Below, piece by piece: positions 1 through 6,495 of a stretch of DNA of 14,104 nucleotides. Where the stretch lies: positions 1-14,104 of the forward strand of contig CACZQE010000034.1 of the NCBI GenBank assembly GCA_902783205.1, given 5' to 3'. Below the pieces are notes generated by a model. The model saw nothing but the letters and a program-made list of their open reading frames with translations, made no database searches and was not told the DNA's origin. This stretch comes from an uncultured Lachnospiraceae bacterium. GTDB lineage: Bacteria > Bacillota_A > Clostridia > Lachnospirales > Lachnospiraceae. The stretch's first letter is position 1. Each line of letters begins with the position of its first letter. Made by a program: the position numbers and the translations under genes.

Positions 1-89
1 AAATCCATATAGAGCACGTCTCCGGTCAGCGACAGGATTTTTGTACACATTTCTTCTTCCCATGAAGAGGGGGATGTCTGCCTGGTCAT
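1..89 (-). CDS. Partial gene, N-terminal 29 codons only; possibly a VWA-like (DUF2201-type) protein
   Basis: On the minus strand an open frame starts with ATG at 87-89 and stays open to the left edge of the window, so only the first 29 residues are visible. The start is preceded by AGAAAGG with 8 bases of spacing, a good ribosome binding site, and lies 47 bases downstream of the LRR gene's stop, which suggests one operon. The visible peptide contains ILSLTGDVLYMDL. From memory this resembles the start of the VWA-like, predicted metallopeptidase proteins (DUF2201 type) that sit beside AAA ATPases and LRR proteins in Lachnospiraceae. The function is a weak inference from 29 residues; the existence of a gene is better supported. 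Confidence 0.55.
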   Translation of the reverse strand, partial: MTRQTSPSSWEEEMCTKILSLTGDVLYMD

Positions 90-136
90 AATAAAAACCT
101 TTCTGTAAAAAGGATTCTTTCGGGAAAATGAGTATC

Positions 137-1039
137 TCAGTCAAAGGAAAAGTCCGGTTCCGGCCCGGCACTTCGCATACCGCGCAGGAAGATGGCGCTT
201 CCTTCGGGCCACTTTGCCTCCCTGAGGAGGGAGAGGATTTGCGCTCTGTCGGCGGGTCCGGGCTTTACTGTCTGCAGAAGGAAATCCAGCATATGCCGGT
301 CCCGGTCCCTGATGACCATGCCAAAAGCCTCCGGACAATGATCATTAAGACAGCTTTTATACATTTTTTCCGCCTTTGGAGAAAGATCGTGAGGACTGGT
401 CAGTCTTACAAGAGCAGACCGGACCAGAAGACGCGGATCTTCCGTGCGCAGGGCGCTTTCAAAAAAACTATCATATTTACTGTAGTCAGGCACAGAGTCG
501 GTAAAGGCCTTTCTCAAACGAAATCCCACCCCGTTGATGGAGCGGGAGAAGAGATGGGCCGGCGCAATCTCATCGAGCCATTCATAGTATTCCGGGAAAA
601 AGAGTGAGGCAGTCACCTTTCCCTCCCTGTCTTCGAAACGGACAAGGAGACTGTCCGGGATGCGCTCCACGAGGACGGGAAGCCCTGTCCTGTCCCTGTG
701 ACCGGCCCGTATGGTCAGACGGGAAAGCAGACGGCAGTTGGTAAAAACATCACTGCCTATGCCGGTAAGCAGGGGACCGAGGGAAAGGCTCTCCAGCTGT
801 CTGCAGTTGTAAAATGCCCCATTATGAAGAACTGTTACAGGATCCGGGATCCGTACGGATCTGACGGAAGTCCTTGCGAAACAGTAGGGGCCGATTTCGG
901 TAACAGGCTGACCGTCGATTCTGTCAGGCAGTTCTATATCGGGGTCCGGGCCGCCGGCTTTAAGGATTCTGATGCCTGCTGCCGGATTTCCTTTGCCTGC
1001 CGGTTCCCATTGTAATTCCGGGGACTTGCTGGATTCCAA
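137..1039 (-). CDS. Cytosolic leucine-rich-repeat protein, BspA (LRR_5) type
   Basis: A 300-residue protein with a TTG start at 1037-1039, chosen because GAGGTG lies 7 bases upstream and because the frame reads straight into the repeat region. A nearby ATG (1043-1041) is in another frame. Residues about 34-110 hold BspA-type leucine-rich repeats: IELPDRIDGQPVTEIGPYCF, then SVRIPDPVTVLHNGAF and LSLGPLLTGIGSDVF, with the characteristic spacing of L/I, N and F/C. Residues about 140-300 are predicted mostly helical and show no motif I recognise. There is no signal peptide or membrane segment, so it is probably cytosolic and used for protein-protein contact rather than as a surface adhesin. It is followed by the partial gene at 1-89 and has its own promoter near 1073-1101. 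The repeat assignment is secure; the role is unknown. Confidence 0.85.
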   Translation of the reverse strand: MESSKSPELQWEPAGKGNPAAGIRILKAGGPDPDIELPDRIDGQPVTEIGPYCFARTSVRSVRIPDPVTVLHNGAFYNCRQLESLSLGPLLTGIGSDVFTNCRLLSRLTIRAGHRDRTGLPVLVERIPDSLLVRFEDREGKVTASLFFPEYYEWLDEIAPAHLFSRSINGVGFRLRKAFTDSVPDYSKYDSFFESALRTEDPRLLVRSALVRLTSPHDLSPKAEKMYKSCLNDHCPEAFGMVIRDRDRHMLDFLLQTVKPGPADRAQILSLLREAKWPEGSAIFLRGMRSAGPEPDFSFD

Positions 1040-1072
1040 TTCATTTCACCTCGTTTTCGGAATGTTAACTGC

Positions 1073-1101
1073 ATCATACCATGCAGGAAAAAACAATACA
1101 A
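1073..1101 (-). promoter_or_regulatory. Sigma-A promoter of the LRR gene
   Basis: On the minus strand TTGTAT (1096-1101) is separated by 17 bases from TATGAT (1073-1078), which is preceded by TGG, i.e. a TGn-extended -10. It lies about 34 bases upstream of the LRR start. Read by eye; no transcription data. Confidence 0.55.
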
Positions 1102-1119
1102 TGACAGGGCTGAAAGATT

Positions 1120-1147
1120 TTTACTATGCTGACAGGAGAAATATGAT
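1120..1147 (+). promoter_or_regulatory. Candidate promoter of proC
   Basis: TTTACT (1120-1125), 16 bases, TATGAT (1142-1147), about 26 bases upstream of the proC start. The -35 matches the consensus at only four positions, so this is the best candidate in a short divergent region rather than a strong call. Confidence 0.35.
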
Positions 1148-1173
1148 AGAATAAAGGTCGAGGAGGTGGAATT

Positions 1174-1953
1174 ATGAAGAAAACAGGTTTTATCGGCATG
1201 GGAAATATGGCCACGGCGATCGCCTCCGGGATGATCGGGAAAGGCCTCGCAAAAGGGCAGGATATACTGGCCTACGCTCCCCACTATGACAAGCTGAAAA
1301 GGAATGCGGACCGGATCGGCTTTGTTCCTGTTGAAGATATAAAAGAAATGGTAAGAGACTGTGATACGCTGATCATGGCATGTAAACCCTATCAGATTGA
1401 AGAGGTTCTTGATCAGATCGGCTCTCTGCTGGGAGGGAAAGCCCTGCTTTCCATTGCCGCGGGATGGGATTTTGACCGTTATGCCCCACTCCTGCCTCCT
1501 GAGACAAGATTTCAGTTTATTATGCCCAATACGCCGGTCATGGTGGGAGAAGGGGTCCTCCTCTTTGAGGAAAAGAACTCCCTCTTGGCTGACGAAAGGG
1601 AAGAATGGATAAGAGTTTTCGGCGCTCTCGGCATGGTGCGCAGCATACCTTCCCGCCTGATGGGAATAGCAGGCGCTATTACAGGATGCGGTCCCGCTTT
1701 TATTGACATGGTCATCGAAGCACTGGGAGATGCGGGTGTAAAATACGGTATAGCCAGAAAAGACGCCTATGCCATGGCAGCCAAGATGATCGCGGGCAGT
1801 GCCAGGCTGCAGCTGGAGACCGGAGAGCATCCGGGTGTCCTGAAAGATATGGTATGTTCACCGGCGGGAACCACGATCCGGGGAGTTGACGCTTTAGAAC
1901 ATGCTGGCCTGCGGGCAGCAATGATCGATGCCATCGACCGGATCATGAAATAA
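1174..1953 (+). CDS. proC: Pyrroline-5-carboxylate reductase
   Basis: Catalyses the NAD(P)H-dependent reduction of 1-pyrroline-5-carboxylate to L-proline, the last step of proline synthesis, in the cytosol. The 259-residue length is normal for the family (about 260-280). The N-terminal Rossmann fold shows GFIGMGNMATAI (residues 5-16), and TLIMACKPYQIEEVL and FIMPNTPVMVGEGV follow at the expected places. The C-terminal dimerisation/active-site region carries GCGPAFIDMVIEAL and SPAGTTIRGVDALE, the ProC signature. The start ATG has GAGGAGG seven bases upstream. It is a single-gene unit: divergent from the LRR gene and ending in a shared terminator with the minus-strand peptidase gene. No proA or proB is nearby. 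Confidence 0.97.
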   Translation: MKKTGFIGMGNMATAIASGMIGKGLAKGQDILAYAPHYDKLKRNADRIGFVPVEDIKEMVRDCDTLIMACKPYQIEEVLDQIGSLLGGKALLSIAAGWDFDRYAPLLPPETRFQFIMPNTPVMVGEGVLLFEEKNSLLADEREEWIRVFGALGMVRSIPSRLMGIAGAITGCGPAFIDMVIEALGDAGVKYGIARKDAYAMAAKMIAGSARLQLETGEHPGVLKDMVCSPAGTTIRGVDALEHAGLRAAMIDAIDRIMK

Positions 1954-1990
1954 AAAAAAGGAGCAGATCTGATCTGCTCCTCTGATTTTT
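1952..1990. terminator. Bidirectional terminator between proC and the NlpC/P60-like gene
   Basis: GGAGCAGAT / ATCTGCTCC forms a 9-bp stem (1960-1968 with 1972-1980) closed by a 3-base loop. On the minus strand it is followed by eight T (complement of 1952-1959), giving a strong terminator for the minus-strand gene. On the plus strand the tail TCTGATTTTT is weaker but serves proC. The A-run overlaps the proC stop codon. Confidence 0.85.
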
Positions 1991-2002
1991 AACGATATTT
2001 GT

Positions 2003-2716
2003 TTAATTGAAATCCTTAATGCGGATTACATAGGAAACTTTACGGTTGTTGAGATAATTCTCGGTACGCTTTCCATAAGATTTGTATTTGGCGCCGTTCC
2101 GGTTACCCTTGGTAGCAACCTTGCCCTGGTCGAACCACACTCGCTTGCCCTTGCTGTTTTTACCGGCATAGATACAGGCATGAGGAGTGGTAAAGCATAC
2201 AACGTCACCGGGCTGAAGATTGATTTTCTTGGCTTTCTTATAATAACGGATAACTTTTACGCCTTTGCCGAGGGATTTGCTGAGCTTGCCGCTTCCTTTT
2301 ACATAGAAGCATTTACCCTTGCTGATGGCGCCGTATTCCTGAAGACACCAGGAAACATAAAGTGCGCAGTTGCACTTTCTTCCTTTTTTGATGCCCTTGG
2401 CCAGAGTTTTCTTGGTTCCGCCGTTGGAATAACGGAAGCCTTTGTTCTTTAAAATCTTTCCGACTTCAGTACAGACATCATACCATTCCTGAAGTTTCTG
2501 AGCTTTGATCTCTTCTTCGGTAAGCTCTTCCTCTGCAGGAACCTCTTCGGTAAGTTCAGTATCTGTCTCAGAAGTGTTAATTTCTGTAGACGCTTCAGCT
2601 TCTGTTTCCTGTGTTTCTTCTGCATGCGCTACTGTTGAATTGATAAACAGGAAGCTGAATGCGAAAATAAGTATTATCAGACTTGCTTTTAATTCAAATT
2701 TTTTAATCGCTTTCAC
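2003..2716 (-). CDS. Secreted NlpC/P60-like cysteine peptidase (putative peptidoglycan hydrolase)
   Basis: 237 residues, GTG start at 2714-2716 with AAAGGAG six bases upstream. Residues 1-32 are a signal peptide: KKFELK, a hydrophobic core, then VAHA followed by EE. Residues 33-70 form a very acidic Glu/Thr-rich linker. The C-terminal domain (about 75-237) is strongly basic. CNCALYVSWCLQEYG puts Cys117 where NlpC/P60 enzymes have the nucleophile of DCSG, LQPGDVVCF matches the L.PGDLvfF strand, and His179 in TPHACIYAG matches the catalytic histidine. The usual D-C-S-G is changed to N-C-A-L, so it is a divergent member; a CHAP-like enzyme is the alternative. It would cut peptide bonds in cell-wall stem peptides outside the membrane. 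It is divergent from an LD-carboxypeptidase gene. The fold is fairly clear; activity is inferred. Confidence 0.78.
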   Translation of the reverse strand: MKAIKKFELKASLIILIFAFSFLFINSTVAHAEETQETEAEASTEINTSETDTELTEEVPAEEELTEEEIKAQKLQEWYDVCTEVGKILKNKGFRYSNGGTKKTLAKGIKKGRKCNCALYVSWCLQEYGAISKGKCFYVKGSGKLSKSLGKGVKVIRYYKKAKKINLQPGDVVCFTTPHACIYAGKNSKGKRVWFDQGKVATKGNRNGAKYKSYGKRTENYLNNRKVSYVIRIKDFN

Positions 2717-2762
2717 AGCTATCTCCTTTTTTGTAACTTAGTAATGTGTGTTGACATTGGAC

Positions 2763-2791
2763 ATATTACTATAATTATTAACAATTGTCAA
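2763..2791 (-). promoter_or_regulatory. Sigma-A promoter of the NlpC/P60-like gene
   Basis: On the minus strand a perfect TTGACA (2786-2791) is separated by exactly 17 bases from TAATAT (2763-2768). The distance to the GTG start is about 46 bases. The -35 box lies at the edge of the repeat cluster at 2779-2853, so a bound regulator could compete with or contact RNA polymerase. Confidence 0.75.
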
Positions 2792-2853
2792 GAATCTGTT
2801 AACAATTCTGTAATAATTACAAAAATAATCACGAATATTTTGTAACAATTACA
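2779..2853. promoter_or_regulatory. Operator-like repeat cluster between two divergent peptidase genes
   Basis: TAACAATT occurs at 2779, 2800 and 2843 and the variant TAATAATT at 2811, at offsets of 0, 21, 32 and 64 bases, i.e. close to whole helical turns. Two 13-base inverted repeats of the form TGTAA-N3-TTACA lie at 2809-2821 (a perfect 6-1-6 palindrome) and 2841-2853, with centres 32 bases apart. The 8-base palindrome TGTTAACA is at 2797-2804. Many of these contain the hexamer TGTWAH, the half-site of WalR-type response regulators. One pair, TGTCAA-N5-TGTTAA (2786-2802), has the exact WalR spacing but one mismatch. The regulator is not known. Confidence 0.45.
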
Positions 2854-2877
2854 GCATTGATTTGTAAAAATTATAGA
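2848..2877 (+). promoter_or_regulatory. Weak candidate promoter for the LD-carboxypeptidase
   Basis: ATTACA (2848-2853), 18 bases, TATAGA (2872-2877) is a possible plus-strand promoter whose -35 overlaps the TGTAACAATTACA repeat; it would give a leader of about 110 bases. The alternative is the TATAAT at 2962-2967, closer to the gene but with no good -35. The rest of 2885-2955 shows no feature I can name. Confidence 0.25.
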
Positions 2878-2993
2878 GGACTTTGTGGGTGCTCCAGTCC
2901 GGGTGACAGGACAATCAGACAAATTAGCTAAACGGGATATGATTATTCTGTGCAAAATGCATATAATTACATAAAAAGAATGGAGTGAAGACT

Positions 2994-4016
2994 ATGAGAT
3001 ACGGGAAATTTCTGAAAAAAGACGGGGCCATCGGCTTTGTGGCACCCTCTTTCGGATGTAATATCGAACCCTACAGAAGCGGATTTGACCGGGCGCAGAA
3101 AGTATTTGCACAAATGTCTTACAGGAGCCTGCCCGGGCCTAATGCCTATGAAGGCAGCGGGATCGGTATCAGTAATAGTCCCGTGGCCTGCGCAGAGGAG
3201 TTTACGGACTGGTATGAGAGGGATGATACAGATGTCCTGATCTCCTGCGGCGGAGGAGAACTCATGTGTGAGACAATCGGCGAGATTGATTTCGAAAGAA
3301 TCAGGAAAGCGCCGGCAAAATGGTTTATGGGTTATTCGGACAATACCAATCTGACCTTTCTGCTTCCGACACTCTGCGATACGGCAGCTATCTACGGCCC
3401 CTGTGCCGCAACTTTCGGCATGGATCCCTGGCACAGGAGTCTTTATGATGCCATGGAGATCCTGACCGGGCAGAGAAGGTCCGTGTCCGGCTATAAGGGA
3501 TGGGAGAAAGAGAGCCTTAAAACGGAAGATAATCCCTTTGCCTCCTATAATATAACGGAAAAGTCCCGCTACATCTGTCCGCCCGGCGGGGAGACGGTGA
3601 TGGAAGGCCGTCTTCTGGGAGGATGTCTGGATACCCTGTCCATCCTATGCGGCACAGTATACGACAGGGTCCGGGAGTTTGCGGACCGCTACAAAGAGGA
3701 CTCCGTTATCTGGTTCCTGGAATCCTGCGACCTGCCCCCCATGGGAGTGCGGCGTGCCCTCTGGCAGCTGTCCCGCGCAGGCTGGTTTGACAATGCCGCC
3801 GGATTCATAATCGGGCGCCCTTATCATTACGGAGAGGAAATGCTGGGACTGGACCAGTACAGTGCCGTGACGGGCATACTCGGGGAAAGGGGGCTTCCTC
3901 TTGTGATGGATGCCGATATCGGGCATCTTCCGCCCATGATGCCTCTGATTACCGGCAGCAAAGCTCTGGTCAGGGCAAATGAAAAGGAACTGCATATAGA
4001 AATGTCTTTAGTCTAG
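2994..4016 (+). CDS. LD-carboxypeptidase, peptidase family S66 (MccF-like)
   Basis: 340 residues. The ATG at 2994 is preferred over an in-frame GTG at 2985 because GGAG (2982-2985) overlaps that GTG and sits 8 bases before the ATG. Family S66 serine peptidases either remove the terminal D-alanine from murein tetrapeptides during wall recycling (LdcA) or cleave peptide-nucleotide antibiotics (MccF). The triad is visible: Ser115 in GYSDNTNL, Glu243 in WFLESCDLPP and His311 in DIGHLPPMMP. The spacing is close to that of E. coli MccF, as I recall it. CGGGELM, LLGGCLDTLSILCGT and GFIIGRP are further family blocks. There is no signal peptide, so it is cytosolic. It is divergent from another cell-wall peptidase and ends in a terminator shared with murG. 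The family is certain; the substrate is not. Confidence 0.93.
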   Translation: MRYGKFLKKDGAIGFVAPSFGCNIEPYRSGFDRAQKVFAQMSYRSLPGPNAYEGSGIGISNSPVACAEEFTDWYERDDTDVLISCGGGELMCETIGEIDFERIRKAPAKWFMGYSDNTNLTFLLPTLCDTAAIYGPCAATFGMDPWHRSLYDAMEILTGQRRSVSGYKGWEKESLKTEDNPFASYNITEKSRYICPPGGETVMEGRLLGGCLDTLSILCGTVYDRVREFADRYKEDSVIWFLESCDLPPMGVRRALWQLSRAGWFDNAAGFIIGRPYHYGEEMLGLDQYSAVTGILGERGLPLVMDADIGHLPPMMPLITGSKALVRANEKELHIEMSLV

Positions 4017-4025
4017 ATAAAAAAG

Positions 4026-4053
4026 AAGGAGTTGTCGTCAGACAACTCCTTTT
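4026..4053. terminator. Bidirectional terminator between the S66 peptidase and murG
   Basis: AAGGAGTTGTC (4026-4036) pairs with GACAACTCCTT (4041-4051) around a 4-base loop, an 11-bp perfect stem. The plus tail is only TTTTC; on the minus strand the stem is followed by CTTTTTT, so it is the stronger terminator for murG. Confidence 0.87.
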
Positions 4054-4069
4054 CAGAAATATTCGGAAA

Positions 4070-5164
4070 TCAGAGATCGGATCCGTCTTCCGGCGGGTCC
4101 TCTTTTACGGCCTGATTGATCAGGTCCATAATGATCGGTATGGCCCGGTTCAGGCTGCTTTCACTGAGGGCGCGGATATATTCGTCTCTCTCGTCGTATA
4201 CATAATGAATGGCCTTCTGCAGTGTCTCCACGGTCAGCTCTTCTTCCTGGAGAACATAACTGTATCCTGAATTCTCAAAGGAAGCAGCGTTCAGAAGCTG
4301 GTCACCCCTGCTCTGGGATGCGGGGAGGGGAATCAGGATGTTTGGCTTCTTAAGGGCGAGGAGCTCACAGATCGCATTGGCCCCGGCCCGGGAAACGATC
4401 AGGTCTGTGGCCGCAAAAAGGTGTTTAAGTTCCTTTTTTGCATACTCGAACTGTTTGTATCCCGCTCTGTCTTCCAGGGAGGGATCATAATTGCCTTTTC
4501 CGCACAGATGGATGATCTGGAAACGATCCAGGAGATTATCAAGGCAGCCGCGTACAGCCTGGTTGATGGCAACGGAGCCAAGGCTGCCTCCCATTACCAT
4601 GAGAACAGGCTTCTCGTCCGTGAAAGAACAGAGGGAAAGGCCTTCTTCCCTGCTGCCGCTAAAAAGTTCCTGCCTGATGGGGGAGCCTGTCAGTACCGCC
4701 TTGTCAGCCGGCAGATGGGACATGGTTTCCGGGAAATTACAGCAGACTTTGTCGGCGGAAGGAATGCAGATTCTGTTGGCCAGGCCCGGCGTGATATCCG
4801 ACTCATGAATGATCACGGGGATATGTCTTCTCTTTGCGGCAAGAACCACTGGCACAGCCACAAATCCGCCCTTGGAAAAGACGACATCCGGTTTCAGCTT
4901 CCGCAGCAGATGGGAAGCCTGGGCATAACCTTTTAAAACCCGGAAAGGATCAGAAAAATTCTTCAGGTCAAAATAGCGCCGGAGCTTGCCTGAGGAAATG
5001 GCATGGTATGGTATGTTGATATCAGAGATCAGCCGGCTCTCAATACCGTTTTTGGAACCAATGTACTGAATGTCAAACCCCGCTTCTCTGAGTGAGGGCA
5101 TAAGCGCCATATTGGGTGTGACATGCCCGGCCGTTCCGCCGCCTGTTAATACGATTCTTTTCAT
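4070..5164 (-). CDS. murG: UDP-GlcNAc:undecaprenyl-PP-MurNAc-pentapeptide GlcNAc transferase
   Basis: Transfers GlcNAc from UDP-GlcNAc to lipid I, making lipid II at the inner face of the membrane. The 364-residue length equals that of typical MurG. The open frame extends 54 codons further upstream, but the start at 5164 is right: MKRIVLTGGGTAGHV is the normal N-terminus and GGGGAGG lies 9 bases upstream. Motifs in order: GGTAGHVTPN (9-18), HESDITPGLANR (120-131), MGGSLGS (191-197), SRAGANAICEL (258-268) and the sugar-nucleotide loop PASQSRGDQLLNA (281-293). It stands alone here, outside any division and cell wall (dcw) cluster, divergent from mtnN. Confidence 0.97.
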   Translation of the reverse strand: MKRIVLTGGGTAGHVTPNMALMPSLREAGFDIQYIGSKNGIESRLISDINIPYHAISSGKLRRYFDLKNFSDPFRVLKGYAQASHLLRKLKPDVVFSKGGFVAVPVVLAAKRRHIPVIIHESDITPGLANRICIPSADKVCCNFPETMSHLPADKAVLTGSPIRQELFSGSREEGLSLCSFTDEKPVLMVMGGSLGSVAINQAVRGCLDNLLDRFQIIHLCGKGNYDPSLEDRAGYKQFEYAKKELKHLFAATDLIVSRAGANAICELLALKKPNILIPLPASQSRGDQLLNAASFENSGYSYVLQEEELTVETLQKAIHYVYDERDEYIRALSESSLNRAIPIIMDLINQAVKEDPPEDGSDL

Positions 5165-5240
5165 GAATATCTGCCTCCCCTGATTAATAATGCTTTGGTA
5201 AAGAAGCTCCGGTTCCGTGAGTTCCCTACAGACTGAAAAA

Positions 5241-5249
5241 AGTATAGCA
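5241..5249 (-). promoter_or_regulatory. Extended -10 promoter of murG
   Basis: On the minus strand TGCTATACT is a TGn-extended -10 (TATACT at 5241-5246), about 75 bases upstream of the murG start. It follows an A8 tract (complement of 5251-5258) that may act as an UP-like bend. No convincing -35 at 16-18 bases, which extended -10 promoters can do without. Confidence 0.45.
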
Positions 5250-5330
5250 CTTTTTTTTGATGATGGGTAGATGCAAATGACGAAAAGAAGAGGGAATATC
5301 CAAAGAATCGTAGTCCGGCCATGCATGTCG

Positions 5331-5339
5331 TGTTATAAT
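5331..5339 (+). promoter_or_regulatory. Extended -10 promoter of mtnN
   Basis: TGTTATAAT: a perfect TATAAT (5334-5339) preceded by TGn. The hexamer 17 bases upstream, TAGTCC, is a poor -35. Transcription would start near 5346 and give a leader of about 20 bases containing AGGAGGA. Confidence 0.55.
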
Positions 5340-5366
5340 GGATAATCATCACAGGAGGAAAGATAT

Positions 5367-6074
5367 ATGACTCGTATAGGGATAATCGGCGCCATGGACA
5401 GTGAGATCAGGGCCCTGATCAGCTGCATGGAGGAAGTGGAGACTGAAAAAATCGCGTCTATGACATTTTATAAAGGAAAACTCTGGGGAAAAGATACCGT
5501 GCTGGTCAAATGCGGGGTAGGCAAAGTCAACATGACTGCCTGTACCCAGATCCTTGCCAGCATCTATAAGGTAGGCACACTGATCAATACAGGAGTGGCG
5601 GGTGCTCTGAAAAAAGGAATGCGTGTGGGAGACATTGTCATTTCCAGTGACGCGGTGGAGCATGACATGGACGCTACGGGCCTGGGATTTGAAAAGGGAG
5701 TCATTCCCTATATGGATGAATCCGTTTTCCGGGCGGATCCTGATCTGGTGCAGCTGGCAAAGGATTCCTGCCGGGCGGTAAATCCCGATGTGAACTGCTA
5801 TGTCGGCAGAGTGGTGACGGGGGATCAGTTTATCAGCAGCCGGAAAGTGAAAAACAAGCTGGTAAAGACATTTGAAGGATTCTGTGCCGAGATGGAGGGA
5901 GCAGCCATGGCACAGGCCGCCTATCTGAACGGGATTCCCTTTGTGATCATCCGGGCAATCTCGGACAATGCGGATGACAGCGCCTCCGGAGACTTTGAGG
6001 AGTTTACGGAAAAAGCTGTCGAGCATACTACACATCTCCTGGAGGAAATGTTCCCCAGACTTCCTGACCGGTAA
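5367..6074 (+). CDS. mtnN: 5'-methylthioadenosine/S-adenosylhomocysteine nucleosidase
   Basis: Hydrolyses the glycosidic bond of methylthioadenosine, S-adenosylhomocysteine and 5'-deoxyadenosine, releasing adenine. It clears inhibitory products of methylation, polyamine and radical-SAM chemistry, and its S-ribosylhomocysteine product can feed LuxS. 235 residues, family-typical. IGIIGAMDSEIRAL places the general-base Glu13 where E. coli has Glu12. NTGVAGAL (74-81) is the purine-site loop, EMEGAAMAQAA (175-185) the ribose-binding block, and Asp200 in ISDNADDSASGD the proton donor. AGGAGGA lies 8 bases before the ATG. A monocistronic unit with its own terminator. Confidence 0.97.
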   Translation: MTRIGIIGAMDSEIRALISCMEEVETEKIASMTFYKGKLWGKDTVLVKCGVGKVNMTACTQILASIYKVGTLINTGVAGALKKGMRVGDIVISSDAVEHDMDATGLGFEKGVIPYMDESVFRADPDLVQLAKDSCRAVNPDVNCYVGRVVTGDQFISSRKVKNKLVKTFEGFCAEMEGAAMAQAAYLNGIPFVIIRAISDNADDSASGDFEEFTEKAVEHTTHLLEEMFPRLPDR

Positions 6075-6112
6075 AAAAAGCGGCCCCGGGGATTCGTCCC
6101 GGGGCCTTTTTT
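6073..6112. terminator. Strong bidirectional terminator between mtnN and the 89-residue gene
   Basis: GGCCCCGGG (6082-6090) pairs with CCCGGGGCC (6098-6106), a 9-bp all-GC stem with a 7-base loop, flanked by A7 on the left and T6 on the right. Both strands therefore have a stem followed by a T-run; the A-run overlaps the mtnN stop. Confidence 0.93.
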
Positions 6113-6138
6113 AAGAGGGATTCCCGTGTCATAAAGAA

Positions 6139-6408
6139 TCAGTAGTCCTCCTCGATGACATGAAAATCCATATAGTCAAAATCAACCGCCTCGATAAAGC
6201 TGTCCCGGTCAAACCTTGTTCCGGCATAGCGGAGGAATTCCTTTTTGTTCTTTTCAAGCCAGAGGGGCTTCTCCAGATCCATTTCATGGCAGGCATCCTC
6301 CAGACAGGCATAGACCTTCATGGTGCGTGTCATGGAGGGATCATTTTTCTCCACAAGCAGGTCTTTCAGCAGTCGGTTATCTTTTATCAGCTTACACCAT
6401 ATTCTCAT
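6139..6408 (-). CDS. Conserved small protein of unknown function (89 residues)
   Basis: The start is set at the ATG of MRIWCKLIKD because AGGAGG lies five bases before it; an upstream in-frame ATG at 6426 would place that site inside the gene. The product is 89 residues, mixed charged, with no signal peptide, membrane segment, cysteine motif or recognised domain. It ends in an acidic, aromatic tail (FDYMDFHVIEEDY). I recall similar short proteins beginning MRIW.K.IKDN and ending in a DFDY...VIEED block in other Lachnospiraceae, always unnamed. It is divergent from the six-gene zinc-ribbon/kinase cluster and shares its upstream repeats, so co-regulation is possible. Function unknown. Confidence 0.78.
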   Translation of the reverse strand: MRIWCKLIKDNRLLKDLLVEKNDPSMTRTMKVYACLEDACHEMDLEKPLWLEKNKKEFLRYAGTRFDRDSFIEAVDFDYMDFHVIEEDY

Positions 6409-6424
6409 CTTATCCTCCTGAGTC

Positions 6425-6466
6425 ATAGAAAATTCTATAAAACTATGATACACTGAATATAGTTTT
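6425..6466. repeat. Paired inverted repeats in the divergent region upstream of the kinase cluster
   Basis: ATAGAA-AA-TTCTAT (6425-6438) is immediately followed by AAAACTAT (6439-6446), which is repeated inverted as ATAGTTTT (6459-6466) across 12 bases. Together they give four ATAG/CTAT half-sites within 42 bases, between the minus-strand 89-residue gene and the plus-strand cluster. Candidate -10 boxes TATGAT (6444-6449, plus) and TATCAT (same place, minus) fall inside, so this could be an operator controlling both directions. No -35 box is convincing on either strand. Confidence 0.4.
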
Positions 6467-6495
6467 TTTGCGAGAAAATTTAAGGAGTCCTGCTT

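Noticed and set aside
934..1830. 298-codon open frame on the minus strand
   Set aside because: It runs antisense through almost all of proC, has a composition unlike a real protein (His, Ser and Cys rich), no recognised motif, and only its end coincides with the LRR start region.
2751..2775. Perfect TTGACA (2751-2756) and perfect TATAAT (2770-2775) on the plus strand
   Set aside because: The spacer is only 13 bases, too short for a sigma-A promoter, and the boxes overlap the much better-spaced minus-strand promoter at 2763-2791.
2797..2821. TGTTAA...TGTAAT as a WalR site
   Set aside because: The two hexamers are 12 bases apart rather than the 11 (N5 spacing) of the WalR consensus, so this pair alone does not qualify.
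5165..5326. 54-codon N-terminal extension of murG with a hydrophobic stretch
   Set aside because: Normal MurG begins MKRIVLTGGG, a good ribosome binding site precedes that ATG, and the likely murG promoter (5241-5249) lies inside the extension.
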